A stretch of DNA of 64,000 nt from Aphanothece hegewaldii CCALA 016 (GTDB lineage: Bacteria > Cyanobacteriota > Cyanobacteriia > Cyanobacteriales > Microcystaceae). Below the pieces are notes generated by a model, which saw only the letters and a program-made list of their open reading frames with translations, had not been told where the DNA came from and searched no databases. Position numbers and translations under genes: made by a program. The stretch covers positions 80,178-144,177 of the forward strand of contig NZ_PXOH01000011.1 in NCBI RefSeq assembly GCF_003007785.1, read 5' to 3'. Of this stretch, positions 10,167 through 18,762 are shown piece after piece (position 1 is the stretch's first letter; each line of letters opens with the position of its first letter).

Positions 10167-11735
10167 CTAAGTAGTGACAAAAATATCAGCATTAGAGAGA
10201 GAAAGTCCAGTACTCAAAGTCGCCAACTGAACCGCAGCAATACCACCAGTTCCATCAGCATCAAACAACAACGCCCCAGAAGAAGAATTATAGATAAAAC
10301 GTTGGGTAGCTGTTGTTGCGGCTGTACCTATGATAAATTGCTCCGCCGTAATAGCTGCGTCGGCAATTAAATCATTTCCAAAACCGGCTTGAAAAACGAC
10401 GATCGTATCATCAATTACTGTAAAATCATCAATAAAATCAATGCCTTCTGTAGATGACTTGAAGACAAAGTAATCAAGTCCATCACCACCGTAGAGCGTA
10501 TCAACACCGTTACCACCGTAGAGCGTATCATCGCCACTGTCTGCGGAGATATAATCCTTACCACCACCCCCAATTATTTTATCATTTCCCGTCCCAGCAT
10601 AGATATAGTCATTCCCTGCACCAGCCGAGATATAGTCTTTACCTTCACCTGAAGAGATATAATCATTCCCTTCCCCAGTGGTTATCGAGTCATTACCATC
10701 ATAAGTGTAAATAATGTTGGCATCATAGTAAGAGTAGCCGAGCGCTGCTGTGGAAACAATAGTATCATCACCCGAACCTGTCAGTAATGTGACAGATTCT
10801 ATACCCTGAATCTTGCCAACTTCAGGGTCAGTATAGCTGAAATTAACCGCCGTAGTTTGATCGCTAGAGTCCTTGTAGAGTTGGTCATTCCCTGCACCCC
10901 CAATTACTGTATCATCTCCTTCCCCAGAAGAGATATAATCATCTCCTTCCCCAGAAGAGATATAATCATCTCCTTCCCCAGCAGAGATATAATCATCCCC
11001 TTCCCCAGTAGTTATCGAGTCATTGCCATCATTACTGTAAATAGTGTTGGCATTATAGTAAGGGTAGCCAGATGCTGCCGTGGAAACAATAGTATCGTCA
11101 CCTGAACCTGTCCGTAATGTGACAGATTCTATACCCTGAATCTTGCCAACTTCAGGGTCAGTATAGCTGAAGTTAACCGCCGTAGTTTGATCGCTAGAGT
11201 CCTTGTAGAGTTGGTCAAAACCAGCACCTCCAATTACTGTATCATTTCCCGTCCCTGCATCGATATAGTCATCCCCTGCACCAGCCGAGATATAATCATC
11301 ACCAGCACCAGCAGAGATATAATCATCCCCTTCCCCAGTAGTTATCGAGTCATTACCATCATTAGTGTAAATAGTGTTGGCATCATAGATAGAGTAGCCA
11401 AGCGCTGCTGTCGAAACAATGGTATCATCACCCGAACCTGTATATAATACGACACGCTCTATACCTTGAATATTGCCATTATTAGGGTCAGTATAGCTGA
11501 ATGAGACCCCTGTCGTTTTACCAATCCATTTCCTTTGGAGGGTATCATAACCTGCACCCCCAATTACCGTATCATTAGCCGTACCTGCATAGATATAGTC
11601 ATCCCCTGCACCACCACGAAGTAAGTCATCTCCTGCTGCTCCTTCTAGTAAGTCATTTCCTGCTAATCCTTTTAGGACATCATTTCTCTTCGTACCTACT
11701 AAATAATCGTTGCTATCTGTTCCTATTATTCTCAT
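10167..11735 (-). CDS. RTX (haemolysin-type) calcium-binding repeat protein
   Basis: 522 residues. Glycine/aspartate nonapeptides of the GGxGxDxUx type fill most of the chain (for example GAGDDYISAGAGDDYI), forming calcium-binding beta-rolls and implying type I secretion. The DNA carries three long units of exactly 330 bp (marked by the ATACCCTGAA/ATACCTTGAA segments at 10801, 11131 and 11461), i.e. a 110-residue repeat. The last ~70 residues (DAAITAEQFIIGTAATTATQ ...) match the C-terminus of the protein at 16094-18676, so this is probably the shared secretion signal. No N-terminal signal peptide. Role unknown; surface or matrix protein is plausible. Confidence 0.88.
   Translation of the reverse strand: MRIIGTDSNDYLVGTKRNDVLKGLAGNDLLEGAAGDDLLRGGAGDDYIYAGTANDTVIGGAGYDTLQRKWIGKTTGVSFSYTDPNNGNIQGIERVVLYTGSGDDTIVSTAALGYSIYDANTIYTNDGNDSITTGEGDDYISAGAGDDYISAGAGDDYIDAGTGNDTVIGGAGFDQLYKDSSDQTTAVNFSYTDPEVGKIQGIESVTLRTGSGDDTIVSTAASGYPYYNANTIYSNDGNDSITTGEGDDYISAGEGDDYISSGEGDDYISSGEGDDTVIGGAGNDQLYKDSSDQTTAVNFSYTDPEVGKIQGIESVTLLTGSGDDTIVSTAALGYSYYDANIIYTYDGNDSITTGEGNDYISSGEGKDYISAGAGNDYIYAGTGNDKIIGGGGKDYISADSGDDTLYGGNGVDTLYGGDGLDYFVFKSSTEGIDFIDDFTVIDDTIVVFQAGFGNDLIADAAITAEQFIIGTAATTATQRFIYNSSSGALLFDADGTGGIAAVQLATLSTGLSLSNADIFVTT
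10468..11690. repeat. 330-bp tandem repeats inside the RTX gene
   Basis: Three consecutive units with a 330-bp period. The first two in plus-strand order are nearly identical over long stretches, the third more diverged. Each unit encodes an RTX block plus an insert containing VNFSYTDPEVGKIQGIES. Short 27-bp units (nine residues) nest inside, for example at 10911-10990. Confidence 0.85.
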
Positions 11736-12101
11736 GTTACACCTTCATTCATTTTGGCGATAATAATTCTGTGTGTGAAGGATTTAAAATTTCTTCACTC
11801 AACAATCTTTAAAGTATGATTGTGATTGGCTTTCAGACCTAGCTTTTCTAGGTAAAACCCCAAATCACTTTTTTGATTTAGAGAACAAACAATTCTTTTA
11901 TAGTCTTAGATTACCTCAAGAATATCATTAGTCCTAAAAATGTCTATTGAACTTAATTAAAAATTATGAATATTAACAATTCCGTAATTAAAAAAAAATG
12001 AGATTGTAGTAATGACAGCATAAAGCTCACAAAAGATTATTTTTTCACAGAACAAGACAGTCGTACAATAGTATTTTGAGAATTTTGATAAACGGTCTGT
12101 T
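11736..12101. other. 366-bp divergent intergenic region
   Basis: Separates the minus-strand RTX gene from the plus-strand gene at 12102. It holds a hairpin ACCTAG-CTTTT-CTAGGT at 11837-11853 and a TACAAT at 12064-12069 that could be a -10 box for the plus-strand gene. No gene or RNA was recognised. Confidence 0.4.
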
Positions 12102-13133
12102 ATGGTTACTCCTTCGACTGATGATATTATTTCGGTATTAGAAACCCCTATAGATATAAACTTTGATTTACCAGATCCAGAAGATGAAGGGATAGAAGAG
12201 ACAGACTTTCAAGAACAGTTAGACGCGATCTGGAAAGTGTGCGATCGCTTCGACTTACAGACTGATATCTGGCGTGGGCGTATCTTACGGGCGATCCGAG
12301 ACAGAGAAAAAAAAGGCGGTGATGGAAGAGGTACAGGTTTCCTTAACTGGTTAAAACAGCGAGAAATCACCAAAAGTCAAGCCTATGCTTTAATTCAATT
12401 AGCTAATAGTGCAGATACACTACTCGAAGAAGGACAACTTGACCCCACGACGATCAATAATTTTAGTAAACGGGCATTTGTCGAAACCGCTAAAGCATCA
12501 CCCGATGTACAACGCTTAGTCAGTGAAGCCGCACAAAATGGCGATCGCATTACCCGACGCGAAGTGAAACAACTTTCCGATGAATGGACGGCGATGAGTT
12601 CAGATTTACTACCAGAAGTCCTCAAAGAAAAAGCCACAGAAGGAACATTACCCGCCCGTCATCTTGCCCCATTAGTGAAAGAATTAGAAAAATTACCCGA
12701 TAGTCACATCGAAACCATTCAAAAAGAAATAACCAATAATCCCGATGTTGATACGATTAAAGCAATGACATCTGAAGCAAAAAGTCTTTCTAAATATCTC
12801 GATGCAGCAGCCCAAGTACAAACCCTAAAACGGGCATCATTAGATATAGAAATGGCATTAGATGAAGCTTTACGATTAGAGTGTTTAAATACAGCAGCCG
12901 ATCTCGTTAAACAAGCAACACAACTTGAACAAACAGTCGCTAAACTTTATACAACTTGGAAACGTTTAGGCAGTCTTTCGGATCGATTATATGTCGATAC
13001 TGGGGCAAGTAATCCACATTTGCGATCGATGTTAACCTGTTTAGAAACCCTAACCAGTGAAGTCATCGAAGTAGAATTAGATGAAGGAGGTAAAAAGTTA
13101 GTGCGATTACGGGTGATGACAGAAGGAGAGTAA
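12102..13133 (+). CDS. conserved cyanobacterial protein, possibly DNA-binding
   Basis: 343 residues; acidic N-terminus, otherwise helical. The segment IWRGRILRAIRDREKKGGDG ... FLNWLKQREITKSQAYALIQLAN (about residues 57-105) resembles the DUF3102/KorB-like pattern in which a short helical region with a helix-turn-helix-like S-x-A-Y-x-L-I precedes a long helical body. The C-terminal part is predicted coiled coil ending in a small beta region (VIEVELDEGGKKLVRLRVM). No enzyme motifs. The last 201 bp are duplicated downstream at 13538-13739. Function unknown; a plasmid/phage-like regulator is one possibility. Confidence 0.6.
   Translation: MVTPSTDDIISVLETPIDINFDLPDPEDEGIEETDFQEQLDAIWKVCDRFDLQTDIWRGRILRAIRDREKKGGDGRGTGFLNWLKQREITKSQAYALIQLANSADTLLEEGQLDPTTINNFSKRAFVETAKASPDVQRLVSEAAQNGDRITRREVKQLSDEWTAMSSDLLPEVLKEKATEGTLPARHLAPLVKELEKLPDSHIETIQKEITNNPDVDTIKAMTSEAKSLSKYLDAAAQVQTLKRASLDIEMALDEALRLECLNTAADLVKQATQLEQTVAKLYTTWKRLGSLSDRLYVDTGASNPHLRSMLTCLETLTSEVIEVELDEGGKKLVRLRVMTEGE
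12933..13133 (+). repeat. 3'-end segment of the 12102 gene, intact copy of a direct repeat
   Basis: 201 bp encoding the C-terminal 66 residues. It is closely matched by 13538-13739 in the same orientation. The two copies flank the DUF6888/DUF6887 pair. Confidence 0.9.
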
Positions 13134-13139
13134 AAAATT

Positions 13140-13316
13140 ATTCCTACATCAGAACAGAAAAACCAGTGTTATATATTGTGCTGTTGGTTTACTAAACTTT
13201 ACTTACCTGTCAACCTAGTACGACTCGATGAGCGAAGTAGAAATGTATTTTTTTTGGCCGGAGAAGAGAATATTATTGAAATCTATCCTAACGGCAGATG
13301 GAGGTATGTGCAGTGA
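13140..13316 (+). CDS. DUF6888-like small protein, non-standard start
   Basis: 58 codons in frame with, and directly after, the TAA of the preceding gene (13131-13133). The product (NQCYILCCWFTKLYLPVNLV..., then FFLAGEENIIEIYPNGRWRYVQ) has the look of the cyanobacterial DUF6888 family, which sits upstream of DUF6887. There is no ATG, GTG or TTG in a sensible place: the first codons are AAA ATT ATT CCT ACA, where family members usually begin M-P-T. ATT 13140 may be a rare start, or the gene has lost its start codon and is dead. The stop overlaps the next start (GTGA, 13313-13316). Confidence 0.6.
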   Translation: MPTSEQKNQCYILCCWFTKLYLPVNLVRLDERSRNVFFLAGEENIIEIYPNGRWRYVQ

Positions 13317-13522
13317 GCAAACCTAATTTTAAGACAATGAGTAAAAAAGAGTTACAGTCTTATATTTTAGAGCATCGAGACGATCAAGAAGCGTTTTATG
13401 CCTTTGTTGATAAGCTACATTCTGAGGCTAACTGGGTTGAAATGCCACCATTAAGTACTCTCGAAGACTTGGAACATTACCCCGAATTTACTAAGCGTAT
13501 TCGTAATCCTTCAGATTTATGA
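13313..13522 (+). CDS. DUF6887-like small protein
   Basis: 69 residues beginning at GTG 13313, which overlaps the TGA of the preceding small ORF by three bases; an upstream ATG at 13298 is possible but adds residues not expected. The sequence SKPNFKTMSKKELQSYILEHR then EAFYAFVDKLHSEANW and PEFTKRIRNPS resembles the DUF6887 family, normally the partner of DUF6888. The pair is widespread in cyanobacteria next to unrelated genes and may be a toxin-antitoxin-like module; that role is inference. It lies between two copies of the 3' end of the 12102 gene. Confidence 0.7.
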   Translation: MSKPNFKTMSKKELQSYILEHRDDQEAFYAFVDKLHSEANWVEMPPLSTLEDLEHYPEFTKRIRNPSDL

Positions 13523-13537
13523 TCTTAATTAAGAAAT

Positions 13538-13739
13538 ACAGTAACTAAACTTTATACAACATGAAAACGTTTAGGCAGTCTTTCGGATCGATTATATGTC
13601 GATACTGGGGCAAGTAATCCACAGAAAGCGATCGTCTTTCACCTGTTTAGAAACCTTAACCAGTGAAGTCATCGAAGTAGAATTAGATGAAGGAGGTAAA
13701 AAGTTAGTGCGTTTACGGGTGATGACAGAAGGAGAGTAA
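13538..13739 (+). pseudogene. displaced, frameshifted copy of the 12102 gene 3' end
   Basis: 202 bp closely matching 12933-13133, ending in the same GGAGAGTAA. A short stretch after AATCCACA differs and adds one base, so the frame is broken; TTGG has become ATGA near the start. It has no 5' part and cannot encode a protein by itself. Confidence 0.88.
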
Positions 13740-13828
13740 TTGATGTTTTGGAGTATTTGGCGGGTAGCATGACTGGAGCAAAAATACTATAATTTACTCA
13801 CGCTCCTAGAAAATTAATAAGAGTAAAT

Positions 13829-14071
13829 ATGTTGACTACTCTAGGTAAACCATCTTCACTATTACATGAAATTCGTCTGGAAAAGGTCGGTGAGTGGAAT
13901 TTGTTTAAATTTAGCGATACACTTCAACTTCTCATGGAAAGTCTTCTTGAAAAGAAAAAAGCTGATCAATTAACTCTTGAGGAGATTGTAGAATTTGAGA
14001 CGATTGGTGAATTAGATAGAATTTTTACTTATATTAATGCTATGATTGTTGCTCAAAATGCCAATCAGTGA
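13829..14071 (+). CDS. small conserved protein paired with HNH endonuclease
   Basis: 80 residues, acidic and helical (LLHEIRLEKVGEWNLFKFSDTLQLLMESLLEKKKADQL). No recognised domain. Its 3' end overlaps the start of the HNH nuclease gene by 14 bp, which suggests co-translation. Small acidic proteins in this position upstream of stand-alone HNH genes are common in cyanobacteria and could be an inhibitor or antitoxin, but nothing in the sequence proves it. Confidence 0.6.
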   Translation: MLTTLGKPSSLLHEIRLEKVGEWNLFKFSDTLQLLMESLLEKKKADQLTLEEIVEFETIGELDRIFTYINAMIVAQNANQ

Positions 14072-14513
14072 TCTCGTTAGACAAGCTGTGCGAGAACGAG
14101 CAAACTACCTGTGTGAATACTGTCATTCTCCAGAACGCTTAAGTGCCAATAGGTTTACATTCGATCACGTTATTCCAAAATCTTTAGGCGGTTCAGATGA
14201 ATTTGATAACTTAGCGTTAGCTTGCCGCCGTTGTAATGAAAGACGTTATAATTTCGTTGCAGGAGTAGATTTAGAAACTCAGGAAATTGTCCCTATTTTT
14301 AACCCTCGTCGGCACAAATGGGAAGAACATTTCTTTTGGACTAATAATGGAGTTGTGATTCAAGGAGTTACACCCATTGGCCGAGCAACCTGTATTCGTT
14401 TAGATCTTAATGATACACGCTATCCTCAAGAGGATTCTATTCGAGCAACAAGACGTTTTTGGATTCAAACAGGGCTACATCCTCCCGCTAACGATCCATG
14501 TCAACCGTTCTAA
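14058..14513 (+). CDS. HNH endonuclease
   Basis: 151 residues. The zinc-coordinating pairs CEYC (19-22) and CRRC (56-59) enclose DHVIPKSLGG (36-45), with Asn60 after the second pair: the D-H ... N pattern of HNH nucleases of the McrA-like group. The start is ATG 14058; a TTG at 14046 in frame is less likely. The C-terminal half (FNPRRHKWEEHFFW ... RATRRFW) is typical of cyanobacterial stand-alone HNH proteins. Probably a nicking or double-strand nuclease of defence or mobile origin; target unknown. Confidence 0.88.
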   Translation: MPISDLVRQAVRERANYLCEYCHSPERLSANRFTFDHVIPKSLGGSDEFDNLALACRRCNERRYNFVAGVDLETQEIVPIFNPRRHKWEEHFFWTNNGVVIQGVTPIGRATCIRLDLNDTRYPQEDSIRATRRFWIQTGLHPPANDPCQPF

Positions 14514-14590
14514 AAAGTGAATCTGTAGCAGAATTACTTTAGCAAGTTGTAGGATGGATCTTTAGTGCAAAAATTATCCCTCCTATCTAA

Positions 14591-15382
14591 ATGTGTCGAT
14601 TACTAGGTTATATTGGTTCCCCGCTTCATCTTGAAAAAATACTCGATAAACCCGAACATTCTTTAATTGTTCAAAGTTATCAACCCCGTGAAATGACTTC
14701 GGGTGTGGTAAATGCTGACGGTTTCGGTTTAGGTTGGTATAATGCTCATCAAGATACTCTCCCTTATATCTATAAAAATATTCTGCCAATTTGGAATGAT
14801 GTCAATTTACCTTACTTAAATCGTTATGTTGAGTCTGGGTGTGTTTTAGCTTATGTCCGTAGTGCTACTCCACCCAATCCTGTAGATTATAGTAATTGTC
14901 AGCCTTTTATTAAAGATAAAATTCTTTTTATACATAATGGCTTTATTCATAATTTCCGTCAAACTTTATATCGTCCCATTCGGAATGTTTTAAGTGACGA
15001 AATTTATCAGTTTATTACGGGGACAACCGATTCTGAACACATTTACGGATTAATCTTAAATGAATTACAAAAAGATTCTAATACAAATTTAACTCAGGCT
15101 TTACAACAAACCTTAGTTTTTCTCACGGATTTAGCCAAACACTATCATGTTTTCTTCTCAGCAAATATCATTCTAAGTGATGGAAAACAGTTAGTTGCTT
15201 CTCGTTATTCTAATCGTAATCCTACACCTACGTTATATTGGTTAAAAAATGACTCATTATATCCAAATGGGGGATTTATTGCCTCAGAACCCATTTTTCA
15301 AGGTGATTGGAATCGTTGTTCTGAAGGTAGCATCATTACAATAGGGGAAAATCTTGACGTTAACATCAGTCCAATTATTTAA
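14591..15382 (+). CDS. egtC: ergothioneine biosynthesis amidotransferase-like protein EgtC
   Basis: Class II (Ntn) glutamine amidotransferase fold with Cys2 exposed after Met removal (MCRLLGYIG), then ADGFGLGWY and VRSATPPNP. In ergothioneine synthesis EgtC removes the glutamyl group from the gamma-glutamyl-cysteinyl sulfoxide made by EgtB. 263 residues. Its 3' end (ITIGENLDVNISPII) contains, in another frame, the first codons of egtB, so the two genes once overlapped. Here the real egtB lies 3.4 kb downstream, after an insertion. EgtC itself looks complete. Confidence 0.85.
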   Translation: MCRLLGYIGSPLHLEKILDKPEHSLIVQSYQPREMTSGVVNADGFGLGWYNAHQDTLPYIYKNILPIWNDVNLPYLNRYVESGCVLAYVRSATPPNPVDYSNCQPFIKDKILFIHNGFIHNFRQTLYRPIRNVLSDEIYQFITGTTDSEHIYGLILNELQKDSNTNLTQALQQTLVFLTDLAKHYHVFFSANIILSDGKQLVASRYSNRNPTPTLYWLKNDSLYPNGGFIASEPIFQGDWNRCSEGSIITIGENLDVNISPII

Positions 15383-15420
15383 AGAGTTGCAAATATGCCG
15401 CGATCGCACTTTAAATTTAT
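15339..15420 (+). repeat. left copy of the egtC-egtB junction repeat (includes dead egtB 5' end)
   Basis: 82 bp matching 18763-18859 except for one 15-bp deletion between two TTGC direct repeats and two substitutions. It holds the end of egtC and the beginning of a truncated egtB that runs into unrelated DNA at 15421; one substitution (TTG to TTT, with TAA next) also creates the present egtC stop context. Confidence 0.9.
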
Positions 15421-15820
15421 CTCGATCAAGTTGGAGAGATTGAAGATGTATCATTAGGACTAGCGATCGTCAAATTAATTGTACAATCACCTAATGTGGC
15501 GGGTCAAGTCGCGCCAAACCTTTTAGAGCGTGTTAAAACAGAAATAACTGATCTGACCAGTCAAAGACAGATTATTGATGTTATTGAAACCATTATCGTT
15601 TACAAATTTCCCCAATTGAGTCGTTACTGAGATAGCAGAAATGTTGAACTTAGAAGGGATCAAACAAACTCGCTTTTATCAGGAAACGTTTGAAGAGGGT
15701 AAGATAGAAGGCAAGATAGAGATGATTCCCCTGTTGCATGAATTGGGGTTAAGTGCCGAACAAATTGCCGATCGCTTACAACTAGACCTCATCATAGTTA
15801 GACAAAAAATACAACCGTAA
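15421..15820 (+). pseudogene. Rpn/PD-(D/E)XK nuclease-family protein, 3' fragment with frameshift
   Basis: The frame LDQVGEIEDVSLGLAIVKLI ... VETIIVYKFPQLSR runs to a TGA near 15630, and the homologous continuation EIAEMLNLEGIKQTRFYQETFEEGKIEGK ... EQIADRLQL is in another frame, ending at TAA 15818. This is the C-terminal half of a cyanobacterial recombination-promoting nuclease/putative transposase (Rpn or DUF2887-like). The N-terminal nuclease half is missing and the junction with the egtB fragment is abrupt, so this is a relic brought in or left by rearrangement. Confidence 0.75.
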
Positions 15821-16093
15821 ATTTACTGAAATATTATTGATTTTTTAAGAGCAAGTTTAGATAATTACACGGTAGAAGTAAAAACTTGATTTGTTTATCC
15901 TGAGCAATGAGGGAATTTTCGCTCTTATTCCTATCAAGAAGCGAAATTATTCCTATAAGACTTGAATCCTAGAAGTAGCTACAGTTTGATCTCCCTAACC
16001 ATTGTCCATGCAGCAAAGTAAATAGGAAAATTTCGGGTGTCCTTTTTGTGAATAAAAAGGATGCAAAATTGCACTATCATTTCAGGATAAAAT

Positions 16094-18676
16094 ATGCTTA
16101 ACACCTTTTCAAGCGATATCAATATAACTGATCCGATTAATCAAGAAGACAATCTTAATTTAACCGCACGTAACCTTTCATTATTTAAAAATAGCGCGAT
16201 CCAAGATTTTACTATTACCGAAAATCTCGGCATTGAAGAACTTTCTAACCCAAATCCTCTCTCTAATACAGCTTCATTCCCACTGCCAAAAAACGTTTTT
16301 GTCTCGACACCAGAGCTTGTCTTAACACCTCAATCAATCACCACTTCATCTGTTATTACTCTCACAGTAAACACAACATCCGATCAAAATGATGGCAGTG
16401 CAACAAATGGTTTATCCCTCAGAGAGGCTATCATAATTGCTAATCAAAATACTGACAATGATTATGTGATTGTTCTAACAGGTGACTATCGATATAAACT
16501 TACGCTTAGTGGTAGCGACAGTGCAGGAGAATTTGGAGACTTAGATATCGTCAATGGAAGTAATGTCACTATTAAAACACAAGGTAACAATCTCGCTATT
16601 ATTGATGCGGTAGCAATGAATGATCGTATTTTTGAGGTTTTGAATGGTGGAAATCTTCGACTAGAAAATGTAGTTGTTACAAGAGGTAATAGTTCTTATG
16701 GCGGCGGAATCTATAATAATGGACAACTAACGTTAGTTAATAGCAGCGTAGTAGAGAATAGTGCCACATACGGTGGCGGTATTTACAATTATAGTTCAGG
16801 TATTCTGACTCTAATTAATAGTACTGTTGCTAATAATTCAGCATATTATTATGGTGGTGGAATTTTTAGTAGTGGCACGATAAATTTAATCAACAGTACT
16901 GTTGCTAATAACTCAGTAAATGCCTTTGATGGTGGCGGTGTCTATTTGGGTGGTACTGCTACCATTGTTAACAGCACAATTAGTAGTAATAAAGCAAATC
17001 GTTCTGGAGGCGGAATATACGTTGATTCTGGCGTTGTTAATTTAACCAATGACACAGTTACTAATAATACGGCTGATGCAGATAATAATGGTAGTGGTGA
17101 TGGTGGAGGGATCTATCGCCCTTCAGGAACTGTTATTTTAAGTAATAATATTGTTGCTGGAAATTTCGATACGCCTAATAATAGTGGTAGTTCTGATAAA
17201 AATCCTGATGTATTTGGTACTTTTTTTTCCAATGGTAATAACCTGATTGGTAATACTACAGGTAGTACAAGTTTTGGTAGCTCAGATCTACTTAATATTA
17301 ACCCCTTACTTGGCCCATTACAAAATAATGGCGGTGCTACTCTGACTCATGCTCTATTATCGAATAGTCCTGCCATTAATGCAGGAAATAACAACGAACT
17401 AGCAGAAGATACTTTTGATCTAGATGGAGATGGTAATACATTTGAATTTATTCCTTTCGATCAACGTGGCAACGGTTATAATCGAATTTCTGATAATAAA
17501 GTCGATATTGGCGCATTTGAAGTGCCAAATGCCGTCACAACCACAGTAAAACTTACCGTTTCTCCATCTATTGTCATGGAAGATGGTACAGATAATTTAG
17601 TTTATACCTTTACTCGTACTGGTAGTCTAACAGAAGCTTTAACGGTTAATTTTAACATTGCGGGTACTGCGACATCCAACGACTATACCCAAACGGGGGC
17701 GACTTTTACAGGAACAACGGGTACAATTAATTTTACTGCGGGTGCAAGTACTGCTACTGTGACAGTTAACCCCACTGCTGATACTACCGTTGAACTAGAC
17801 GAAACCGTGATCCTTTCCCTCGCTAATGGTACAGGTTACAGTGTCGGTACTCCAAATAGTGCAACAGGTACCATTAAGAATGATGATCCACAACCCACTG
17901 TTACTCTCTCTGTTAGTCCCACTTATGTTATTGAAGATGGTACATCATTTTTGTTATATACTTTTGTCCGTACTGGTAGTTTAACCAATGCTTTAACGAC
18001 CAATTTTAAGGTAGGTGGTACAGCGACTTTTAATACAGACTACGATCCAATTGGTGCAACTAGCTACAATGCAACAACAGGTACAGTAACCTTTGCTGCG
18101 GGACAAAATAATGCTCTTGTCGCCATTAATCCTCGTCCTGATACTACTGTAGAATCGAATGAAATAGTATCCTTAACCATACAACCTGGTACGGGTTATA
18201 GCATTGGAACAACGATCGCCGTTAAAGGAACTATCATAAATGATGATGCAAGTTCAGGAAACGATAGTCTAACGGGTAGTAAAGGGAATGATACCATCAA
18301 TGGATTAGCAGGAAATGATACTATACTTGGTGGAACTGGAGATGATAACCTAACAGGTGGCACAGGACAAGATCAATTTGTCTTTAATGCTATAAATGAA
18401 AGAATTGATACAATCACAGACTTTAATGTAACTGATGATGCGATCGTTATTTCTCGTGCTGGTTTTAGTAATAGTTTAGCAGTGGGAACACTTCTTGCTA
18501 CTCAATTCATCAAAGGTACAGCAGCAACGACCACCAGTCATCGTTTTATCTACAATAACAATAATGGTCAATTGTTATTCGATCCCGATGGAAATGGTGC
18601 CACCGCAGCCACACAAATTGCTACCTTAAGTACAGGTCTAGCCATGACTAATGCTGATATTCTAGTCATTGCATAA
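16094..18676 (+). CDS. CSLREAI/beta-helix, Calx-beta and RTX surface protein
   Basis: 860 residues. Order: a Ser/Asn-rich N-terminus, a CSLREAI-like segment (SLREAIIIANQN, about 117-128), a right-handed beta-helix made of NSTVANNS-type rungs (about 195-350), a choice-of-anchor-Q-like block ending DNKVDIGAFEVPN (about 470-480), two Calx-beta domains (about 490-600 and 605-715, each ending in GTI-x-NDD), RTX nonapeptides (about 725-760) and the same C-terminal module as the RTX protein at 10167-11735. No signal peptide, so type I export is likely. Adhesion or matrix function is inferred. It occupies most of the DNA that splits egtC from egtB. Confidence 0.85.
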   Translation: MLNTFSSDINITDPINQEDNLNLTARNLSLFKNSAIQDFTITENLGIEELSNPNPLSNTASFPLPKNVFVSTPELVLTPQSITTSSVITLTVNTTSDQNDGSATNGLSLREAIIIANQNTDNDYVIVLTGDYRYKLTLSGSDSAGEFGDLDIVNGSNVTIKTQGNNLAIIDAVAMNDRIFEVLNGGNLRLENVVVTRGNSSYGGGIYNNGQLTLVNSSVVENSATYGGGIYNYSSGILTLINSTVANNSAYYYGGGIFSSGTINLINSTVANNSVNAFDGGGVYLGGTATIVNSTISSNKANRSGGGIYVDSGVVNLTNDTVTNNTADADNNGSGDGGGIYRPSGTVILSNNIVAGNFDTPNNSGSSDKNPDVFGTFFSNGNNLIGNTTGSTSFGSSDLLNINPLLGPLQNNGGATLTHALLSNSPAINAGNNNELAEDTFDLDGDGNTFEFIPFDQRGNGYNRISDNKVDIGAFEVPNAVTTTVKLTVSPSIVMEDGTDNLVYTFTRTGSLTEALTVNFNIAGTATSNDYTQTGATFTGTTGTINFTAGASTATVTVNPTADTTVELDETVILSLANGTGYSVGTPNSATGTIKNDDPQPTVTLSVSPTYVIEDGTSFLLYTFVRTGSLTNALTTNFKVGGTATFNTDYDPIGATSYNATTGTVTFAAGQNNALVAINPRPDTTVESNEIVSLTIQPGTGYSIGTTIAVKGTIINDDASSGNDSLTGSKGNDTINGLAGNDTILGGTGDDNLTGGTGQDQFVFNAINERIDTITDFNVTDDAIVISRAGFSNSLAVGTLLATQFIKGTAATTTSHRFIYNNNNGQLLFDPDGNGATAATQIATLSTGLAMTNADILVIA

Positions 18677-18686
18677 TTATTTGTAG

Positions 18687-18705
18687 GGGTTTGGTCTCCA
18701 AACCC
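18687..18705. repeat. dispersed hairpin, GGGTTTGG-TCT-CCAAACCC
   Basis: Perfect 8-bp stem 10 bp after the stop of the large surface protein. Same arms as the element at 699-717; likely both a dispersed repeat and the gene's terminator. Confidence 0.6.
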
Positions 18706-18762
18706 TATATGTCAGGATGTGGTATCATACTTTATTCTTTTGCCAATCTCATTTTAAGTGAT

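Noticed and set aside
10857..11447. Plus-strand ORFs with repeated PFPSRDIII-type peptides
   Set aside because: They are antisense readings of the RTX repeats and follow their 27-bp period.
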